Source: Melioribacteraceae bacterium
GTDB taxonomy: Bacteria; Bacteroidota; Ignavibacteria; Ignavibacteriales; Melioribacteraceae
Length of the DNA: 64,000 bases
Reading direction: 5' to 3'
NCBI GenBank assembly: GCA_021647785.1
Contig: JAKIUC010000001.1
Location: 80,001-144,000 of the forward strand
The notes under the pieces were generated by a model, which was given only the letters and a program-made list of their open reading frames with translations, did no database searches and had not been told where the DNA came from. The position numbers and the translations under genes are program-made. Below, in pieces: positions 46,478 through 55,917 of the stretch. Each line of letters begins with the position of its first letter. Position 1 is the stretch's first letter.

Positions 46478-46706
46478 ACACTTCGACTTCGCTCAGTGTT
46501 CCACTTCTATTCGCTCAGTGTTCCACTTCTATTCGCTCAGTGTTCCACTTCAATTTCACTCAGTGTTCCACTTCAATTTCACTCAGTTTTTCACTTCAGT
46601 TTCAGTCAGTGTTCCACTTCAATTTCGCTCAGTGTTCCACTTCTATTCCCTCAGCTTTTCACTTCAGCTTCATTCAGAGTGAAACTTCAACTTTGCTCAG
46701 TGTGGT
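46478..46706 (+). repeat. 22-24 bp minisatellite, about 10 units
   Basis: The unit CACTTC(A/T)ATTTCGCTCAGTGTTC (22-24 bp) is repeated about ten times with small changes. The first and last units grade into the TTCGACT-CGCTCAGT dispersed motif. All three forward frames stay open across it, giving S-V-P-L-L-F-A-Q-type peptides that are not real proteins. Confidence 0.85.
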
Positions 46707-46738
46707 TACAAGTTAATTGAGCGTAAATTCGACCATGT

Positions 46739-47374
46739 TCATTGAGCGGAGTCGAAATGAACAATCAATCGTGGTGGAAATTCTGAGCCTTTTCCTGAAA
46801 TTGTACATTTTGATGCGTTATCATTAAATTCCCAAAATCCTATTTTAAAATTTCTATTCTGCTTAACAGATAAAATAAAATCTTCGATAGCTTTCTCTCC
46901 AAGTGTAATTTCTTTTATACCAATTGATTCGCCGGCAATCCAATCAACTCCATATATTTTCTCTGGGTCATTATATTCTAACTCATCAAAATACTCTATA
47001 ATCTCCCAAACAGAATTAATTCTTACATCAAATGGGAACTTAGTTATAATTAAATTATGGCTACCGGGAATTGTGTTATCATTTGCAGTTGATTCATCTG
47101 ATACAAAAAACTTTAACTTTAGATTTGTTATATTTTTACTATCCAAATTGGAAGGTAAATTAAACTCTGCCCATCCTCGCATATCAGCCCAAAAAAATAT
47201 TTCACCATTCCCTGCTCTAATATCACCATCATAAACTTCTCTACTATTTAAGTTAGAAAAGATATCTCCAGTTGTCCAAGGTTCGTTTTTAACTTCAATT
47301 TCAATACTATTAGTCTGAGGAAGAATATTTGTTAAAAAAATAAATGTGAATAGTAGAAATAATTTGTTTTTCAT
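46739..47374 (-). CDS. exported protein, DNRLRE-like
   Basis: A 211-aa protein with a signal peptide (F-L-L-F-T-F-I-F-L-T-N-I). The rest is a beta-rich domain with W-A-E-F-N-L-P-S-N-L and L-K-F-F-V-S-D-E-S, then E-K-A-I-E-D-F-I-L and a final F-P-P-R-L-I-V-H-F, resembling the DNRLRE/carbohydrate-binding-like sandwich also at the start of the next gene. The last residues F-D-S-A-Q and the stop are supplied by a TTCGACTCCGCTCAATGA copy of the dispersed repeat, so the native C-terminus is lost. It is 41 nt from the large T9SS gene on the same strand. Confidence 0.65.
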   Translation of the reverse strand: MKNKLFLLFTFIFLTNILPQTNSIEIEVKNEPWTTGDIFSNLNSREVYDGDIRAGNGEIFFWADMRGWAEFNLPSNLDSKNITNLKLKFFVSDESTANDNTIPGSHNLIITKFPFDVRINSVWEIIEYFDELEYNDPEKIYGVDWIAGESIGIKEITLGEKAIEDFILSVKQNRNFKIGFWEFNDNASKCTISGKGSEFPPRLIVHFDSAQ

Positions 47375-47414
47375 TTTTATTCTCCAATAAAGTTTAAAAT
47401 AATTTGTTTCAAGT

Positions 47415-50400
47415 TTATCGTAATAGAATCATCTTCTTTGTCATAACAAAGTTTTTGCTACCTTGAACAGTAATTCTGTAGAGGTAAATACCACTTGATA
47501 AGTTTGAAGTATTGAAGTTCACTTCATAAGTGCCAGCCGCTTGTTTACTATTTACAAGTGTTTCAACTTTTTGACCTAATGAATTGAAAACAGATAAAGT
47601 AACTTTGCCTGTTTCTGGTAAATCATATTTTATAGTTGTAGTTGGATTGAATGGGTTTGGGTAGTTAAGATATAAATAAAATTCTGTTGGGGTTGAAATA
47701 TTACTGTTCAATTCTTTAACATTTACTGGATTTGCAATTATAATTCTTGGAATTAGAATATCATCAGCGATAAGTTCACAATTTTTATCTGTTATTTCTG
47801 AACCATCTAACATGCTAAAACTTATTTCTTCAGATTTTTCAAATTGATTTTTTGCTCTAAATTTAAGTACTAATAATGTATCTTCTAGATTATTTACAGG
47901 TTCTGCGTTTATCCACGCAACTGAAATAATACTATCTTTTTGGTTACAAGCGAGCATTCCACTATTTTTAATAGCTTCAATAAACTCAATTTTTTCTAAA
48001 TTAAACTTTATTTTAAAAGTATATGAGCCAACTTCTACAGATTGGGAAATTAAAATTGGTAATTCAAATTCTGATTCCTTTTCGATGCTCAATACTTCGT
48101 CACTTATAATCGTATTTCTATTATTAGCCAATCCCAATGCAGGGCTATAATCACTACGTGCATCACCGGCACAAATACCTTTTAAATTTTGCGTTTTGTT
48201 TTGTGTCCCAACAGTAATTGAAGCTGTTTCAAATTGCCAATCATCTATTTGGAAATCATTTATACCTACCGATCTGTTAAGAATTGCAAGTGCATCAGAT
48301 GAAGTAATGTTACCAACTCCAACTACATCAGCAGCTATTTTTTGCAAAGGTGTTGCCAAAAATCCACCATCTGGATTAACAACATAAAGTTGTGTCTCAA
48401 GAGCATCTGATGCTAAAGCACCACCCCATTGAGTTGTTTTTGCTGCTGAAATTGAGTATTCGCCTGCTGAAACATCTGTGAATGAATATGCACCATTTGC
48501 ATTTGTTACAAATGTTCTATCTAATTCTCCAACTGTTGAAAGTGTAACTGTAACAGCATCTAATAATTCACCACTATTATTGTATGAAACAACACCATTG
48601 ATATTAACTGCAGAAACTTTAACCCTGACAATTGCAGTAGTAGTATCCCACGCTTGGTTATCAGTAACAAACATACGTAAAATATAAACTGCTGTATCTG
48701 TAACAACAGGAGTCCATTCAATTGTTGCACTTGTATCATCTTGTGAAACAATTGATAATGTTTGTGGATTTGGAGTAGCAAGTGTGAATGTTAATGGGTT
48801 TGAGCCTTTTGCAACATATGTAAATGTTAATTTGTCTCCTACAAATATTGTTGTGTCTGGTAATACGGTTACCCAGGTGGGAGTATAATCTGAAATATCA
48901 ATTGTAAAACTTCGAACTTCGCTATTAGTTTGATACTGTCCATCAGATGCCTCAGCATACCAAGAAAATGTTCCGTTCGATCTGTCAGTAATCTCACCTG
49001 TTATTATAGATGTATCAGTACCTGTGTTTATAATCTCACAATTATTTTGATTTTCGTCACAAATGTATATTTTATAATTTAATTCGTCTCCATCGGGGTC
49101 TGTACAACTCCAAGAAAAAGTAATTGTTCCTTCACTTGTTAAGGTAAAACCATCTTCTGGGGAAATTAATTGTGGTTTATCTGGAGGATGGTTTTCATTT
49201 TGACTTCTAACAGATAGATTTACACCACTATAAGCTGACTTTGCATATAGCATAAAATACCAATCTCCGATATCGGGATTTTCAATAACTATAGATTCAC
49301 TATTAGTATTTAAGTTTGAAGAAATAGAATCATAATCATTTAGTTTTGGACGACTACCATACTTGATATAAAGATCAGCGTCACCTATACCATTATCAGC
49401 AATAACCTTTAACTCACTCGCTTCATTTACAATACTTGTATAAAAATAGTTTGAATATCCTGATTTTGAGCAGTTCAAATCAAAAGACCAATCACCTTCT
49501 TTATTTTCAACCCAATAATTACCGTCATCTTCTGTTTTATCTCTAATAAATTCATTATCCTCATTATTTATTAAGTAACTAATGATTGAATTACCTAACT
49601 CGCTTAAGTTTCCACCGTCTGCTTGCATAAGTGCATTTAAGAAATACTGTTTATTAATTTCCACCGAGTATAGCTCCTGAAGGGTTGCAGTTGCTTCAAT
49701 TCCAATATCAAAATTTGAGACTATTTTGATTCTGGGATATTGTAATCCTTCATTCCAACCAAGACCCGAGAAGACGATAAATCCTGTCTGGGCAGTTGCT
49801 TCAGCAATAATCTTTTTTCTATAATCAGCAAGTGCTATTTCACCGTAATTGAATTTATGATATGCTAATCCCATATCAATCTCAAAACTATTAGCAGATA
49901 CACTCACACCTGCTTCACCATCAATCCACACAGAAACCCATCCCTCATCTTTTCCTTCATTTGTAATATCAAATAGGTCTGCTAAATCTATTAAGATAGC
50001 TCCTCCCACTTTAACAGGCAGCCCAAGCAATTGAGCATTTGCAGATATCTTAATATACAATAATACCTTCTCTCTGTATCCATTGTCATTTTCATAATAT
50101 CGAGAAGACATATTCTCAAATGGGGTATCATCAAAAAGAATTTTCGATGTAATATCTAACAATTGTGTAGCTAAGGGACTCATTGGATTTGGATAATTAC
50201 CTAATCTAAAAGATGTTTTATCCAATTTTTTAAATCTTGGTTCAAGCATTTTATGAAGACTTGAATTATAATCATTCCAAATAGCAGTACGAGCTCTATA
50301 CGTACCTGAAGGTAGTGTGGATGGAATATTAAAATCAAATTCGACTATTGTGCTTTCTTCAGGGTTTAATAATTTACTTTCTTTTGGACGAATATCGTAC

Positions 50401-51827
50401 CAACCATCAGGCCATGGACCTGGGGTTTCTTCTAAATCTACCCAATCCTCAGCAAAACTTAAACCAACCCAAAATGACCTCCTATTTAAACTAGTATTTT
50501 TAATCTTGACTTTTACATTTACATTTTGATCTCTTTGCATTTCTCCAGTTGGGACATCAAATGATAATATTTCTACTTGTTTTCTCGGTGTAACATTAAA
50601 ATTAAATACATCATCCCAAGCCCACCCGTCAGTATTTTTATAAATTCCACTAATATTCGAAGAAGTCCCTCCCACGTAATAATATGTTCCTTCTTCTGTT
50701 GGTGTATAGTATAATGAAAAATTTGCAGAATTATTTTTGAGTATTGACTTACCTCTGCTTGTTTCATCAAAGTCATAGTCATACGATTCAGATGTATCTC
50801 TATCAATAACTACTCTACTTTTTACTGTTTGATTTTCAGAACCGTTGAAATTTGGATTTATTATTGATGAAGTTATACGTAATTCAGTCCCAGCTACTAT
50901 ACTTTCACCGTTTGATATTACTTGATTTGTACTATTATTATAAATTTTAATTTCATTAATATATGGCATATTTCTTTTTAAGGAGTCATACATCAATTCT
51001 CCGGCTACAATTGTGATATTTTCTCTTTTGCCCCAATATTCAAGTCCAAATAGAGTAGATGGATTTTGGGGCTCATGAAATACTTTATAATAATAATTAG
51101 AACCTTCTTCTACATCTTCCCAATAAGCTACGCCATCATTATTTGTTCCAACTGCATCGATCATTTCATCATTTGAATTATAGAGCATTGCTATTGCATT
51201 AGCTCCAGGTATTGGAGATGTAGAATTATTTACATTAAATATAGTTGTTTGTAAATCTCCTTTAGTGCTTGGTAAGTTATATTCTATTACCAAGCTTGGT
51301 GCATATTGATTCCGTCCTTCTTTTGATTCAAGGGAAATTAATTTTGTTCCAGCCGTAGCTCTTAGTAAAAAACCATAATTATCACCATACTCTAACCAAT
51401 CATTTACAAATCTTGTTACATTAAATTCTATCCATCCGAATCCTGAAAATGATTTTAGTATTTGATCATTGATGTCAAATCCAGGACGATTTGACCAAGT
51501 AACTGTTGATTCATCCCAATCAGAAATTATTTTAAATACTTGCAACCGATAAGGATCGTCTGCTGATTTTCCATTAACATATAATCTTAGAACTGCCGAA
51601 TTAATCTGTGTATATGAATCAAGAGGGAATTTTATTAATGTAAATTCAGAAGCAGTATAGTAACTAACTAATAAAAAAGTCTCACTTCCTAAATTGTAAT
51701 TAGGCAGTCCATCAGAGACATATGAATCATGGCTAGCTCCTCTTGTATCAGTTTGTGCATTAATAGTAAAATTACTTATTAGAATAAAACTAGTTATAAA
51801 TATTAACTTCATGCTAACACCACTCAT
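47415..51827 (-). CDS. giant secreted multidomain protein with T9SS sorting domain
   Basis: About 1470 aa from ATG 51827, preceded by GGAGAGG; other in-frame ATGs lie 15 nt up- and downstream. The signal peptide is cut after T-I-N-A-Q. Domains in order: a DNRLRE-like sandwich (about residues 30-190, with T-V-T-W-S-N-R-P-G-F), a prealbumin-like insert (about 200-280), a long region of unknown fold (about 300-760), a PPC-like domain (D-G-N-Y-W-V-E-N-K...D-W-Y-F-M-L-Y-A, about 775-880), an FN3-like W-S-C-T-D-P-D-G-D-E module, a cadherin-like module, a SpaA/carboxypeptidase-like repeat (Y-S-F-T-D-V-S-A-G-E-Y), a dockerin-like stretch, a cohesin-like module, and an N-Y-P-N-P-F-N-P-T-T sorting domain. 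Probably surface-anchored or released; adhesive or enzymatic role unknown. Confidence 0.8.
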   Translation of the reverse strand: MSGVSMKLIFITSFILISNFTINAQTDTRGASHDSYVSDGLPNYNLGSETFLLVSYYTASEFTLIKFPLDSYTQINSAVLRLYVNGKSADDPYRLQVFKIISDWDESTVTWSNRPGFDINDQILKSFSGFGWIEFNVTRFVNDWLEYGDNYGFLLRATAGTKLISLESKEGRNQYAPSLVIEYNLPSTKGDLQTTIFNVNNSTSPIPGANAIAMLYNSNDEMIDAVGTNNDGVAYWEDVEEGSNYYYKVFHEPQNPSTLFGLEYWGKRENITIVAGELMYDSLKRNMPYINEIKIYNNSTNQVISNGESIVAGTELRITSSIINPNFNGSENQTVKSRVVIDRDTSESYDYDFDETSRGKSILKNNSANFSLYYTPTEEGTYYYVGGTSSNISGIYKNTDGWAWDDVFNFNVTPRKQVEILSFDVPTGEMQRDQNVNVKVKIKNTSLNRRSFWVGLSFAEDWVDLEETPGPWPDGWYDIRPKESKLLNPEESTIVEFDFNIPSTLPSGTYRARTAIWNDYNSSLHKMLEPRFKKLDKTSFRLGNYPNPMSPLATQLLDITSKILFDDTPFENMSSRYYENDNGYREKVLLYIKISANAQLLGLPVKVGGAILIDLADLFDITNEGKDEGWVSVWIDGEAGVSVSANSFEIDMGLAYHKFNYGEIALADYRKKIIAEATAQTGFIVFSGLGWNEGLQYPRIKIVSNFDIGIEATATLQELYSVEINKQYFLNALMQADGGNLSELGNSIISYLINNEDNEFIRDKTEDDGNYWVENKEGDWSFDLNCSKSGYSNYFYTSIVNEASELKVIADNGIGDADLYIKYGSRPKLNDYDSISSNLNTNSESIVIENPDIGDWYFMLYAKSAYSGVNLSVRSQNENHPPDKPQLISPEDGFTLTSEGTITFSWSCTDPDGDELNYKIYICDENQNNCEIINTGTDTSIITGEITDRSNGTFSWYAEASDGQYQTNSEVRSFTIDISDYTPTWVTVLPDTTIFVGDKLTFTYVAKGSNPLTFTLATPNPQTLSIVSQDDTSATIEWTPVVTDTAVYILRMFVTDNQAWDTTTAIVRVKVSAVNINGVVSYNNSGELLDAVTVTLSTVGELDRTFVTNANGAYSFTDVSAGEYSISAAKTTQWGGALASDALETQLYVVNPDGGFLATPLQKIAADVVGVGNITSSDALAILNRSVGINDFQIDDWQFETASITVGTQNKTQNLKGICAGDARSDYSPALGLANNRNTIISDEVLSIEKESEFELPILISQSVEVGSYTFKIKFNLEKIEFIEAIKNSGMLACNQKDSIISVAWINAEPVNNLEDTLLVLKFRAKNQFEKSEEISFSMLDGSEITDKNCELIADDILIPRIIIANPVNVKELNSNISTPTEFYLYLNYPNPFNPTTTIKYDLPETGKVTLSVFNSLGQKVETLVNSKQAAGTYEVNFNTSNLSSGIYLYRITVQGSKNFVMTKKMILLR

Positions 51828-51842
51828 ACCCACCTCTCCCAT

Positions 51843-52137
51843 TATTGTTATAATTCTAATAAGTTCAACCCTAAACTACTTTCTATTTATTTAATTTTTA
51901 ATACTTACAAGTAGGTATTTACTAGTGATGTAATAGGTATTTTTATACTCATTTTAAAGAAAATGACCTTCAACTTTGTTTGTGGTAATAAAGGATAATC
52001 CATCTTCTTTGTTCAAGATTAAAAGATTACCAACTTCCCTTTTAGCTAACTCTGAAAAAAAATAAAGAAAAAATCAATATGGGGTTTTAATTTTCTACCG
52101 TTTCTCTTTCAATTACAATTAATATTTTTCGTATTAG
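51843..52137. other. 295-nt intergenic region, no gene seen
   Basis: AT-rich sequence between the divergent T9SS gene and the first DUF4143 gene. No conserved signal was recognised apart from the tandem repeats that start at 52138. Promoters for both flanking genes should be here. Confidence 0.5.
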
Positions 52138-52302
52138 GGTTGGATTACTAAAGGCTACAGTATATATTATAGTTGGATTTCTAAAGGACATAGCATATAT
52201 TATAGTTGGATTTCTAAAGGACATAGCATATATTATAGTTGGATTTCTAAAGGACATAGCATATATTATGGTTGGATTTCTAAAGGATATAGGATGTGAT
52301 TA
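52138..52302 (+). repeat. five 33-bp tandem repeats directly before a DUF4143 gene
   Basis: Units start at 52138, 52171, 52204, 52237 and 52270. Units 2-4 are identical (AGTTGGATTTCTAAAGGACA, then TAGCATATATTAT); units 1 and 5 diverge. Every full unit contains TTGGAT, 17 bases, then TATATT, a good sigma-70-like spacing, and AAAGGA. The ATG of the next gene begins on the last base of unit 5. This could be a multicopy promoter or operator. There are no spacers, so it is not a CRISPR array. Confidence 0.85.
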
Positions 52303-53612
52303 TGAAAAGAATAGTAATTGATAAATTATTAGAATGGAAAAATAGCAGCAACAGAAAACCCTTAATACTTCGTGGAGCAAGGCAAATAGGGAAAACATAT
52401 TCAATTATCGAATTTGGGAAAAAATATTTTAAGGGTACGGTACATGTAATTGATTTAGAGAAACATGTTGAGTTACACAAAATATTTCAAAAAAATTTTG
52501 ATGTAAAAAGAATATTATCTGATTTAGAACTATTTTTAACAAAAAAGATTGATATTAAAAAAGATATTCTTTTTTTTGATGAAATTCAGAATTGCAAACA
52601 TGCTCTTGCTGCATTACGCTATTTTTACGAAGATTTAAAAGATATGCACATAATTGCAGCTGGCTCATTGATAGAGTTTGCATTAAAAGATATTTCATTT
52701 CCGGTTGGCAGAGTTCAGATAATGGAAATGTATCCGATGAATTTTTATGAATTCCTACTCGCAAAAGAGAAAGAAATGTTAGCGGAAATAGTTCTTTCAT
52801 CACCGAACACTATCTCTGAAATTGCACATGATATGCTTATTGACGAACTAAGAGAATATTTTTTTGTTGGCGGAATGCCTGAAGCAGTTAAAGAATATGT
52901 TAAAACAAATAAAATTATAAGTGCTTTTAAAGTTCAAAAAGATTTACTTGCAACATTCCGTCAAGATTTTTCAAAATATGCAGGTAGTGCAGATAAAAGA
53001 TGTTTGGATGATGTATTGATTTCAATATCGCAAAATGTTGGTAATCAAATTAAATACACTAAGTTATCAGAGGGATTTTCAATTCCGACAATAAAAAATG
53101 CTTTTCAATTATTATTGGATGCTAGAGTTATCGCAAAAATTAGAGCAACAAGTTTGGTAGGACTTCCACTTGGTGCAAGTGTTAATAATAGAAAATTCAA
53201 ATCATTGTTTTTAGATATTGGTTTAATGCAGCAAGCATGCGGGTTAGAAATAGATACCAAAATTGTGGTAGATGATTTGCTTGCTATTTATAAAGGTGCA
53301 TTAGCAGAGCAATTTGTAGGGCAAGAACTATTGGCATCCGAATTATCCGAAATCTATTATTGGTCGCGAGATGCAAAAAATAGTAATGCAGAAATTGATT
53401 TTCTTTTTTCAAGAAATGGAAAAATATTTCCAATTGAAGTAAAAAGTGGTTCATCAGGTAGATTAAAAAGTCTTCATTTATTACTTAAAACCTATCCTAA
53501 ACTTAAAAACAGCTATGTATTTTCAGCAAATAAATTTTCGGAACTTAAAGAGCAAAAAATAACATTTCTGCCTTTGTATTATGCTTACAAATTGGGTGTA
53601 AATATAAGCTGA
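52302..53612 (+). CDS. DUF4143-family AAA ATPase, first copy
   Basis: 436 aa from ATG 52302 (a GTG 6 nt earlier is possible). An AAA_14-type ATPase fills the N-terminal half: Walker A G-A-R-Q-I-G-K-T (about residues 24-31), Walker B I-L-F-F-D-E-I-Q-N (about 90-98), with A-A-G-S-L-I-E-F near 124. The C-terminal part is DUF4143: F-F-V-G-G-M-P-E-A-V and a terminal nuclease-like E-I-D-F-L-F...F-P-I-E-V-K-S-G-S (about 365-390), a PD-(D/E)xK-like signature. The function of this widespread family is unclear. A paralogue follows directly, about 110 nt downstream. Confidence 0.9.
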   Translation: MKRIVIDKLLEWKNSSNRKPLILRGARQIGKTYSIIEFGKKYFKGTVHVIDLEKHVELHKIFQKNFDVKRILSDLELFLTKKIDIKKDILFFDEIQNCKHALAALRYFYEDLKDMHIIAAGSLIEFALKDISFPVGRVQIMEMYPMNFYEFLLAKEKEMLAEIVLSSPNTISEIAHDMLIDELREYFFVGGMPEAVKEYVKTNKIISAFKVQKDLLATFRQDFSKYAGSADKRCLDDVLISISQNVGNQIKYTKLSEGFSIPTIKNAFQLLLDARVIAKIRATSLVGLPLGASVNNRKFKSLFLDIGLMQQACGLEIDTKIVVDDLLAIYKGALAEQFVGQELLASELSEIYYWSRDAKNSNAEIDFLFSRNGKIFPIEVKSGSSGRLKSLHLLLKTYPKLKNSYVFSANKFSELKEQKITFLPLYYAYKLGVNIS

Positions 53613-53627
53613 TTAAGTTATAACTTA

Positions 53628-53716
53628 CCCTTGTATTTTGTCCATATTTATCCAAATTTATGCTTGTATTCTATCCATATATTCTATATTTTACCCTTGT
53701 ATTTTAACCATTTATG
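53628..53716 (+). repeat. imperfect tandem repeats before the second DUF4143 gene
   Basis: Three degenerate units of the type (CC)CTTGTATT(T/C)T(A/G)TCCATAT lie between the two ATPase genes, ending 9 nt before the start codon. The unit differs from the 33-bp repeat in front of the first gene, but the placement is the same. Confidence 0.55.
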
Positions 53717-53724
53717 GAATTATA

Positions 53725-55041
53725 ATGAAACGTAAAATATATAAAGTACTTAAAGAATGGAAAGATGAAAGCAACCGTCGCCCTTTATTGATAAGGGGTG
53801 CAAGGCAAATAGGAAAATCCTATATTGTTAATGTTTTTGGTAAAAACGAGTTTAATCAATTAATCACATTAAATTTTGAAAGAAACCAAGAATATAAAGA
53901 GATATTCAGTACAAATAACCCAATAGAAATTGTAGAAAAAATTATACTTTATACCGGTAAAAAAGTAGAACAAGGTAAAACTTTAATATTTTTGGACGAG
54001 ATACAGGAATGTCCTAAAGCTATTATGGCACTAAGATATTTTTATGAGGATATGCCCGAGCAGCATATTATTGGAGCAGGTTCATTATTAGAATTTACAC
54101 TACAATCAGAAAAATTCAGAATGCCGGTTGGACGTGTTCAATATTTATATATGTTCCCACTCTCTTTTGGCGAGTTTATGAATGCACTTGGAGAAAACAT
54201 TTTGTACTCTCACATTTTAGATTTATCAAACTTGGAAAAACTTCAAACAAGTTTGCACAAAAAACTAATAGAATACATTCGCAAATATTTTATTCTTGGC
54301 GGAATGCCTGCTGTTATCAATGAATATATTGAATCTTGCGATATTTTAAAATGTCAAAAAATTCAAAATTCAATAATTGATACTTATATTGATGACTTTG
54401 CAAAATATACAAGTAAATCTAAAATTAAATATTTAAGAAAAGCTTTCACTTCAGTTTCAACAATGGTTGGTAAAAAATATGTTTATGCCAATGTAGATAG
54501 AAGTATTAAATCGAGAGATTTAAAGGATGCACTTGAACTATTGGAAAGAGCAGGAGTTGTTTACCGCATAAAACAAACAACCAGCATAGGCTTGCCTTTT
54601 GAAGCTGGTGTAAAAGAGAACTTTTTTAAAATGCTCTTTATTGATATTGGATTACTTCATGCAATAAATGGAATTTATAGTGAAACTGTAAAAGAAAAAG
54701 ATTTAACAATAATATTTAAAGGTGCGGTTGCCGAGCAATTTGTAGGGCAGGAAATAATTACTCTTAAAAATAATTTTATAAAACCTGCAATGTATTATTG
54801 GGCAAGAGAGGCAAAAAACAGCAGCGCAGAGATTGATTATCTAATTGAATTGAATAATAATGTTATACCTATAGAGATAAAATCTGGAACTACCGGACGG
54901 ATGAAAAGTATGAAACTGTTTTTAGAATCATATAATATCAAAAGTGGAATAAAAATTTCGCAAGCGAGATATGAAGATAAAACGAATATTATTTCAGTAC
55001 CTTTTTACGGAGTTGAAAGTTTTTTTCAATCTAAGAATTAA
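53725..55041 (+). CDS. DUF4143-family AAA ATPase, second copy
   Basis: 438 aa from ATG 53725; the frame is open further upstream but those codons come from the tandem repeats. Same build as the preceding gene: Walker A G-A-R-Q-I-G-K-S (about residues 23-30), Walker B L-I-F-L-D-E-I-Q-E-C (about 91-100), F-I-L-G-G-M-P-A-V-I, G-A-V-A-E-Q-F-V-G-Q-E, and A-E-I-D-Y-L-I...P-I-E-I-K-S-G-T (near 370-395). The two proteins are clearly homologous but diverged, so they are an old tandem duplication or two separate acquisitions. Confidence 0.9.
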   Translation: MKRKIYKVLKEWKDESNRRPLLIRGARQIGKSYIVNVFGKNEFNQLITLNFERNQEYKEIFSTNNPIEIVEKIILYTGKKVEQGKTLIFLDEIQECPKAIMALRYFYEDMPEQHIIGAGSLLEFTLQSEKFRMPVGRVQYLYMFPLSFGEFMNALGENILYSHILDLSNLEKLQTSLHKKLIEYIRKYFILGGMPAVINEYIESCDILKCQKIQNSIIDTYIDDFAKYTSKSKIKYLRKAFTSVSTMVGKKYVYANVDRSIKSRDLKDALELLERAGVVYRIKQTTSIGLPFEAGVKENFFKMLFIDIGLLHAINGIYSETVKEKDLTIIFKGAVAEQFVGQEIITLKNNFIKPAMYYWAREAKNSSAEIDYLIELNNNVIPIEIKSGTTGRMKSMKLFLESYNIKSGIKISQARYEDKTNIISVPFYGVESFFQSKN

Positions 55042-55120
55042 TAAATTCTACTAAGGTTATACCAAGGGCATCCTTTTAGGAAAACTAAGCCATTAATTAT
55101 AAGAAACACTAATCTTTAAC

Positions 55121-55705
55121 TCACAAAAACGTAAGCAATTCCATTATAGACTTTTTACCAGTTTTTTCAAGTATATTTCTTCGGTGGGTATCAACAGTAT
55201 TTTTACTAATAAAGAGCAACTCAGCAATTTCTTTGCTGGTTTTGCATTCTGCTATTAGTTGTATTAACTCAACTTCTCTACGTGTAAGTGAATATTCTTT
55301 TATTAACTTTTCAGGTAGTTCTGTTACTCTTTTTTCTTCTCTGCACTTGCAAAATCTTTCAAGAGTATCTTTTAATTCATCAATATCAACAGGTTTAAGT
55401 AGAAAATCGAATGCTGCATTACGTATAGCTTTTATTGCATAGTGGTTATATCCAGTAACAAAAATAAAAGTGGGGTTTATGTTTTGCTCTCTCACCTTTT
55501 TTACAATATCAAATCCATTTTGTCTTGGCATTTCTACATCAATAAAAATTAGATTTGGGTTTAGTTCTACTATGCTTTCTATTGCTTTATCCGGAGTGTC
55601 AATTTTTGCAAGAATGTTTATGCAATCAAATTTTGTTAAGAGGGTTTCAAGTCTGTCAAGAGCTTCTGTTTCGTCGTCGATTAAGATGCAGTTAATATTT
55701 TTCAT
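55121..55705 (-). CDS. LuxR-type response regulator
   Basis: 194 aa from ATG 55705. The frame is open upstream as far as 55846 but that part comes from a dispersed repeat. The receiver domain has I-L-I-D-D-E-T-E-A-L, phospho-acceptor Asp in L-I-F-I-D-V-E-M-P (near residue 55), F-V-T-G-Y and L-L-K-P-V-D. A LuxR-type helix-turn-helix follows (L-T-R-R-E-V-E-L-I-Q, S-K-E-I-A-E-L-L-F-I-S-K-N-T-V-D-T-H-R-R). Partner LytS-like kinases more often pair with LytTR regulators, so a LuxR output here is a variation. The gene for its likely kinase lies upstream but is separated from it by the DUF559 insertion. Confidence 0.9.
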   Translation of the reverse strand: MKNINCILIDDETEALDRLETLLTKFDCINILAKIDTPDKAIESIVELNPNLIFIDVEMPRQNGFDIVKKVREQNINPTFIFVTGYNHYAIKAIRNAAFDFLLKPVDIDELKDTLERFCKCREEKRVTELPEKLIKEYSLTRREVELIQLIAECKTSKEIAELLFISKNTVDTHRRNILEKTGKKSIMELLTFL

Positions 55706-55730
55706 TTTAAACCTTACATTTTTTATTAGT

Positions 55731-55917
55731 TTTTTACACACCCCTAAATCCCCTCTCGAGAGGGGACTTTTTTTACTGCTCCTATGGCGCAGTATTATTG
55801 TCTTCCCTATTTCGACCTGCTCAGTACAACGTCTGAGGGGAAACAAATGCCATACCCCTAAACTTTGACGGTATGGTTTTAAAAATTCCCCTCTTGAGAG
55901 GGGTTAGGGGTGTGTTC
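55731..55917 (-). repeat. composite palindromic repeat R1 (187 bp)
   Basis: It opens with ACACACCCCTAAATCCCC, holds CCCCTCTCGAGAGGGG, an ACTGC...GCAGT hairpin, a TTCGACCTGCTCAGTACAAC motif and a CCATACC...GGTATGG hairpin, and closes with CCCCTCTTGAGAGGGG and TTAGGGGTGTG. The two ends are inverted copies of one G/C-rich unit. It almost equals R2 (56298-56507). Its right end supplies the last codons of the DUF559 gene. Confidence 0.88.

Noticed and set aside
46396-46720. Open frames of about 75-106 codons across the minisatellite
   Set aside because: They exist in all three frames because the repeat lacks stops; the peptides are repetitive with no signal or fold.
52138-52302. CRISPR array
   Set aside because: The 33-bp units are directly joined with no spacers, and no cas gene is present.
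55706-55846. N-terminal extension of the response regulator
   Set aside because: Coded by repeat R1 sequence; the receiver domain begins right after the Met at 55705.
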